From positions 3,922,501 through 3,986,500 of the forward strand of contig NZ_LT963352.1 of the NCBI RefSeq assembly GCF_900236475.1: a stretch of DNA of 64,000 nucleotides, written 5' to 3'. This stretch comes from Streptomyces chartreusis NRRL 3882 (GTDB lineage: Bacteria; Actinomycetota; Actinomycetes; Streptomycetales; Streptomycetaceae). How positions within the stretch are numbered: the stretch's first letter is position 1; each line of letters starts with the position of its first letter. Of this stretch, positions 60,878 to 64,000 are shown one piece after another. The notes beneath the pieces are model-generated. The model saw only the letters and a list, made by a program, of their open reading frames with translations. It was not told where the DNA came from and ran no database searches. A program made the position numbers and the translations under genes.

Positions 60878-61366
60878 GTGAAAGAGCTGCGCATCAGGGT
60901 GCTGGCCGGCGTCTTCGTCGTGGCGGGGGTGCTGTCCTGGGCGGGCGCCCGCCTGTGGAACTCGGTCGGGACCCTGCCGAGCGTCCCCCTGGCCGCCCCC
61001 ATCGTCCTGGCCCTGATCGCCGTGGTCCTGCTGGCCACGGCGCTCTCGCTCCGCGCCCGGCTGAAGGCCCAGCGCGAGCGGCAGCCCGACGCCAAGGGCG
61101 TCGACCCCATGATGGCGGCCCGCGCGGTCGTCTTCGGCCAGGCCAGCGCCCTGGTCGCCGCCCTCGTCGCCGGCATGTACGGCGGCACCGGCGTCTTCCT
61201 GCTGGAGTCCCTAGACATCCCCGCCCGCCGCGACCAGGCCATCTACGCCGGCTTCTCCGTCCTCGCGGGCATCGGCGTCATAGCGGCGGCCATCTTCCTG
61301 GAGCGCGTCTGCAAGCTCCCGGACGACGACGAACACGAGGGCACGGGGGCGGCCCCGACCGTGTGA
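60878..61366 (+). CDS. DUF3180 membrane protein
   Basis: The 162-residue protein has four hydrophobic helices (about 8-25, 36-58, 84-103 and 122-142). It is the conserved DUF3180 protein that follows folK in many actinomycetes. Function unknown. The GTG start at 60878 lies 59 bases after folK. Confidence 0.88.
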   Translation: MKELRIRVLAGVFVVAGVLSWAGARLWNSVGTLPSVPLAAPIVLALIAVVLLATALSLRARLKAQRERQPDAKGVDPMMAARAVVFGQASALVAALVAGMYGGTGVFLLESLDIPARRDQAIYAGFSVLAGIGVIAAAIFLERVCKLPDDDEHEGTGAAPTV

Positions 61367-61375
61367 CGTACGGCG

Positions 61376-61981
61376 TCAGCTCGCCATGATGAGGCTCATC
61401 GCCTCGTTCCGCGTCGCCGCGTCCCGCAGCTGTCCCCGCACGGCCGACGTCAGCGTCTTCGCGCCGGGCTTGCGGATCCCGCGCATCGACATGCACATGT
61501 GCTCGCACTCCACGACCACGATGACTCCGCGCGGCTCCAGTATCTCCATCAGCGAGTCCGCGATCTGCGTGGTGAGTCGTTCCTGCACCTGCGGACGCCG
61601 TGCGTAGACATCCACGAGCCGGGCCAGCTTGGACAGTCCGGTGATCTTTCCGCTGTGGGCGGGGATGTACCCGACGTGGGCGACGCCCCGGAACGGCACC
61701 AGATGGTGTTCACATGTCGAGTACACCTCAATGTCCTTCACGAGGACCATCTCGTCGTGCCCGATGTCGAACGTCGTCGTCAGCACGTCCTCGGGCTTCT
61801 GCCACAGCCCCGCGAATATCTCCTTGTACGCCCGTGCCACCCGTGCCGGCGTCTCCCGGAGCCCCTCGCGGTCAGGGTCCTCGCCGACCGCGATCAGCAG
61901 CTCCCGTACGGCGTTCTCGGCCCGCTTCTCGTCGAACTCGCCGATCTGGCCCTCGCCGTCCAGCATCACGGGGTCGGTCAT
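61376..61981 (-). CDS. folE: GTP cyclohydrolase I
   Basis: FolE makes dihydroneopterin triphosphate from GTP, the first folate step. The 201-residue protein has TPARVARAY, STCEHHLVPF with zinc ligands Cys and His, GLSKLARLVDVYARRPQVQE and VECEHMCMSMRGI with the third ligand Cys. I chose ATG 61981, which has GAGG 8 bases ahead, over ATG 62005. It is convergent with DUF3180. Confidence 0.96.
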   Translation of the reverse strand: MTDPVMLDGEGQIGEFDEKRAENAVRELLIAVGEDPDREGLRETPARVARAYKEIFAGLWQKPEDVLTTTFDIGHDEMVLVKDIEVYSTCEHHLVPFRGVAHVGYIPAHSGKITGLSKLARLVDVYARRPQVQERLTTQIADSLMEILEPRGVIVVVECEHMCMSMRGIRKPGAKTLTSAVRGQLRDAATRNEAMSLIMAS

Positions 61982-62034
61982 CTGGTGCCTCGTTCCTGTG
62001 TCCATCAGGGGGCGGCCCGCACAAATGGCGGAAA

Positions 62035-62070
62035 GCCGCGCCCCCCAGGCTAAAACCTGGGGGGCGCGGC
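62035..62070 (-). terminator. strong terminator between ftsH and folE
   Basis: Two perfect 15-base arms (62035-62049 and 62056-62070) with the AT-rich loop CTAAAA. It lies 40 bases after the ftsH stop on the minus strand, before folE begins, so the two genes are separate units. Confidence 0.9.
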
Positions 62071-62110
62071 ATCCATTCCGGGCCCGGTGGGGACACCGGG
62101 AGAGCGGTGG

Positions 62111-64000
62111 TCAGCTCTCGGTGCGGTCCTCCGGGGCTCGCTCGGGCGCCGGGGCGGGCTCCGCCGCGGTGTTCTTCGCGGTGGTGATGGCCGGCGTCGC
62201 GCCGTTCGCCCCGTTCGTCAGGGCCAGCTCCTTGGGGGAGAGGACCGGCGGGCGGGTGGACGGCGTACGGCGGGAGGAGCCGGTCCAGGCGGGCCTGGGC
62301 GGGCGCTTGACGATCGGGGCGAAGATCTCGGCGATCTCCTCCTTGCCCAGCGTCTCCTTCTCCAGCAGCTGCAGCACGAGGTTGTCGAGGACGTCGCGGT
62401 TCTCGACCAGGATCTCCCAGGCCTCGTTGTGCGCGGTCTCGATGAGCTTCTTGACCTCTTCGTCGACCAGCGCGGCGACCTCTTCCGAGTAGTCGCGCTG
62501 GTGAGACATCTCACGTCCGAGGAAGGGCTCGGTGTTGTCTCCGCCGAACTTGATCGCGCCGAGACGCTCGGTCATGCCGTACTGCGTGACCATCGCCCGG
62601 GCCAGGCCCGTGGCCTTCTCGATGTCGTTGGCGGCACCCGTCGTCGGGTCGTGGAAGACGAGCTCCTCGGCCGCGCGGCCGCCCAGCATGTAGGCCAGCT
62701 GGTCCAGCATCTCGTTGCGCGTGGTCGAGTACTTGTCCTCGTCCGGCAGCACCATCGTGTAGCCGAGGGCGCGGCCTCTCGACAGGATCGTGATCTTGTG
62801 GACGGGATCGGAGTTCGGCGAGGCCGCCGCGACCAGGGCGTGACCGCCCTCGTGGTACGCGGTGATCTTCTTCTCCTTGTCCGACATGATCCGGGTCCGC
62901 TTCTGCGGGCCCGCGACCACACGGTCGATCGCCTCGTCCAGCATGTGGTTGTCGATCAGCTTCTGGTCGCTGCGGGCCGTCAGCAGGGCGGCCTCGTTCA
63001 GCACGTTGGCCAGGTCGGCACCGGTCATACCGGGCGTACGGCGGGCGACGGCCGACAGGTCGACGTCCGGAGCGACCGGCTTGCCCTTCTGGTGAACCTT
63101 AAGGATCTCCAGACGGCCCTGCATGTCCGGGCGGTCGACGGCGATCTGCCGGTCGAAGCGGCCGGGGCGCAGCAGCGCCGGGTCGAGGATGTCGGGCCGG
63201 TTCGTCGCGGCGATGAGGATCACGCCGCCCTTGACGTCGAAGCCGTCCATCTCGACGAGCAGCTGGTTCAGCGTCTGCTCACGCTCGTCGTGACCACCGC
63301 CGAGGCCGGCGCCGCGGTGGCGGCCGACCGCGTCGATCTCGTCGACGAAGACGATCGCCGGGGCGTTCGCCTTGGCCTGCTCGAACAGGTCACGGACCCG
63401 GGAGGCACCGACACCGACGAACATCTCGACGAAGTCGGAACCGGAGATCGAGTAGAACGGCACCCCGGCCTCACCCGCGACGGCACGCGCGAGCAGCGTC
63501 TTGCCGGTACCGGGCGGGCCGTACAGCAGCACGCCCTTGGGGATCTTGGCGCCGACGGCCTGGAACTTGGCCGGCTCCTGGAGGAACTCCTTGATCTCGT
63601 GGAGCTCCTCGACTGCCTCGTCCGAGCCGGCGACGTCCGAGAACGTCGTCTTCGGGGTGTCCTTGGTGATGAGCTTCGCCTTGGACTTCCCGAAGTTCAT
63701 GACCCGGGAGCCGCCGCCCTGCATCTGATTCATCAGGAACAGGAAGACGACCACGATGAGGACGAAGGGGAGCAGCGAGAGCAGGATCCCGACGAACGGG
63801 TTCTGCTTGGACGGCGAGACCGTGTAGCCGTCCGGGATCTGCTTGTCCTGGAACTTCGCCTGGAGCGTGTTGGCAATCGTCACGCCCTGGTCGCCGATGT
63901 AGCTCGCCTGGATCTTCGAGCTGCCCTCGATCTTTACGCCGTCCTTGAGCGAGGCCTTGATGGTCTGCTCGTCGCCGGTGGTCAGCTTGGCCGACTCGAC
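62111..64000 (-). CDS. ftsH: ATP-dependent zinc metalloprotease FtsH, N-terminus cut by window edge
   Basis: The frame is open from 64000 to the stop at 62111, giving 629 residues of roughly 650-680. The visible part includes a membrane helix (ILLSLLPFVLIVVVFLFLM), Walker A GPPGTGKT, Walker B IVFVDEIDAV, the second region of homology (NRPDILDPALLRPGRFDRQI) and the zinc motif HEGGH. It degrades membrane and cytoplasmic proteins. The first in-frame methionine code at 63883 is internal, because coding similarity continues to the edge. A disordered Ala/Thr/Pro tail ends the protein. Confidence 0.96.
   Translation of the reverse strand, partial: VESAKLTTGDEQTIKASLKDGVKIEGSSKIQASYIGDQGVTIANTLQAKFQDKQIPDGYTVSPSKQNPFVGILLSLLPFVLIVVVFLFLMNQMQGGGSRVMNFGKSKAKLITKDTPKTTFSDVAGSDEAVEELHEIKEFLQEPAKFQAVGAKIPKGVLLYGPPGTGKTLLARAVAGEAGVPFYSISGSDFVEMFVGVGASRVRDLFEQAKANAPAIVFVDEIDAVGRHRGAGLGGGHDEREQTLNQLLVEMDGFDVKGGVILIAATNRPDILDPALLRPGRFDRQIAVDRPDMQGRLEILKVHQKGKPVAPDVDLSAVARRTPGMTGADLANVLNEAALLTARSDQKLIDNHMLDEAIDRVVAGPQKRTRIMSDKEKKITAYHEGGHALVAAASPNSDPVHKITILSRGRALGYTMVLPDEDKYSTTRNEMLDQLAYMLGGRAAEELVFHDPTTGAANDIEKATGLARAMVTQYGMTERLGAIKFGGDNTEPFLGREMSHQRDYSEEVAALVDEEVKKLIETAHNEAWEILVENRDVLDNLVLQLLEKETLGKEEIAEIFAPIVKRPPRPAWTGSSRRTPSTRPPVLSPKELALTNGANGATPAITTAKNTAAEPAPAPERAPEDRTES

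Overview
The window is chromosomal DNA of a Streptomyces species (or a very close actinomycete). The GC content is very high, almost every gene has G/C in the third codon position, GTG starts and 4-base ATGA/GTGA overlaps are common, and the gene content is the conserved actinomycete core: sigE-cseABC, radA-disA, clpC, lsr2, coaX/nadC/nadB/panC, folP/folB/folK/folE and ftsH. From memory, the order closely matches the S. coelicolor segment SCO3337 to SCO3404. I see no rRNA, tRNA, insertion sequence, prophage or CRISPR array.

Layout. 1-4462: the end-truncated proC, a methyltransferase plus ABC exporter operon with a striking perfect inverted repeat over the transporter start, a membrane protein and an SH3 protein. 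4644-11341: a Ser/Thr kinase with a PQQ-type extracellular propeller, ilvD, and a sugar isomerase/TetR pair, then a Ppx/GppA phosphatase. 11413-18578: a Cys-rich unknown, a sigma-like/zinc-finger/BACON membrane protein, radA, disA (c-di-AMP synthase), a secreted-domain membrane protein and a PAP2 phosphatase. 18641-25617: a LuxR-type two-component system with an unusual kinase tail, mutY, and the cell-envelope stress operon sigE-cseA-cseB-cseC. 25645-30819: VOC protein, AraC regulator, MFS pump with divergent TetR, M23 peptidase, secreted HAD phosphatase.

30911-38241: clpC with a consensus-matching ClgR box, a repeat-expanded protein of an uncharacterised Streptomyces family, lsr2, GNAT, BlaI-type repressor and small membrane proteins. 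38241-43672: a tightly overlapping NAD/CoA cofactor operon (Rossmann protein, panC, nadB, nadC, coaX). 43857-53586: PLP lyase, ArsR-type regulator, a second two-component system, a MidA/NDUFAF7-like methyltransferase convergent with an orphan NuoD paralogue, and two bacterial PH-domain membrane proteins, the first carrying a long 18-bp/90-bp repeat array. 53649-58169: coiled-coil membrane protein, membrane-anchored esterase and an MprF-like DUF2156 protein with a SigE-type promoter. 58232-64000: folate genes (folP, SnoaL-like gene, folB, folK, DUF3180, folE) and the end-truncated ftsH.

Themes. Envelope stress links several loci: sigE-cseABC, candidate SigE-type promoters before the M23 peptidase and the MprF-like gene, and the kinase with its sensor domain. 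Proteolysis (clpC, ftsH) and DNA maintenance (radA, disA, mutY) sit beside them. A strain-level peculiarity is the number of in-frame low-complexity expansions (at least eight genes). The best candidates for undescribed biology are the 21-bp inverted repeat that buries a ribosome-binding site (2306-2349), the MidA/NuoD pair with a tyrosine-to-tryptophan change at the presumed quinone site, the fused sigma-like/anti-sigma-like/BACON protein, and the histidine kinase with a C-terminal membrane segment and SmpA-like domain.
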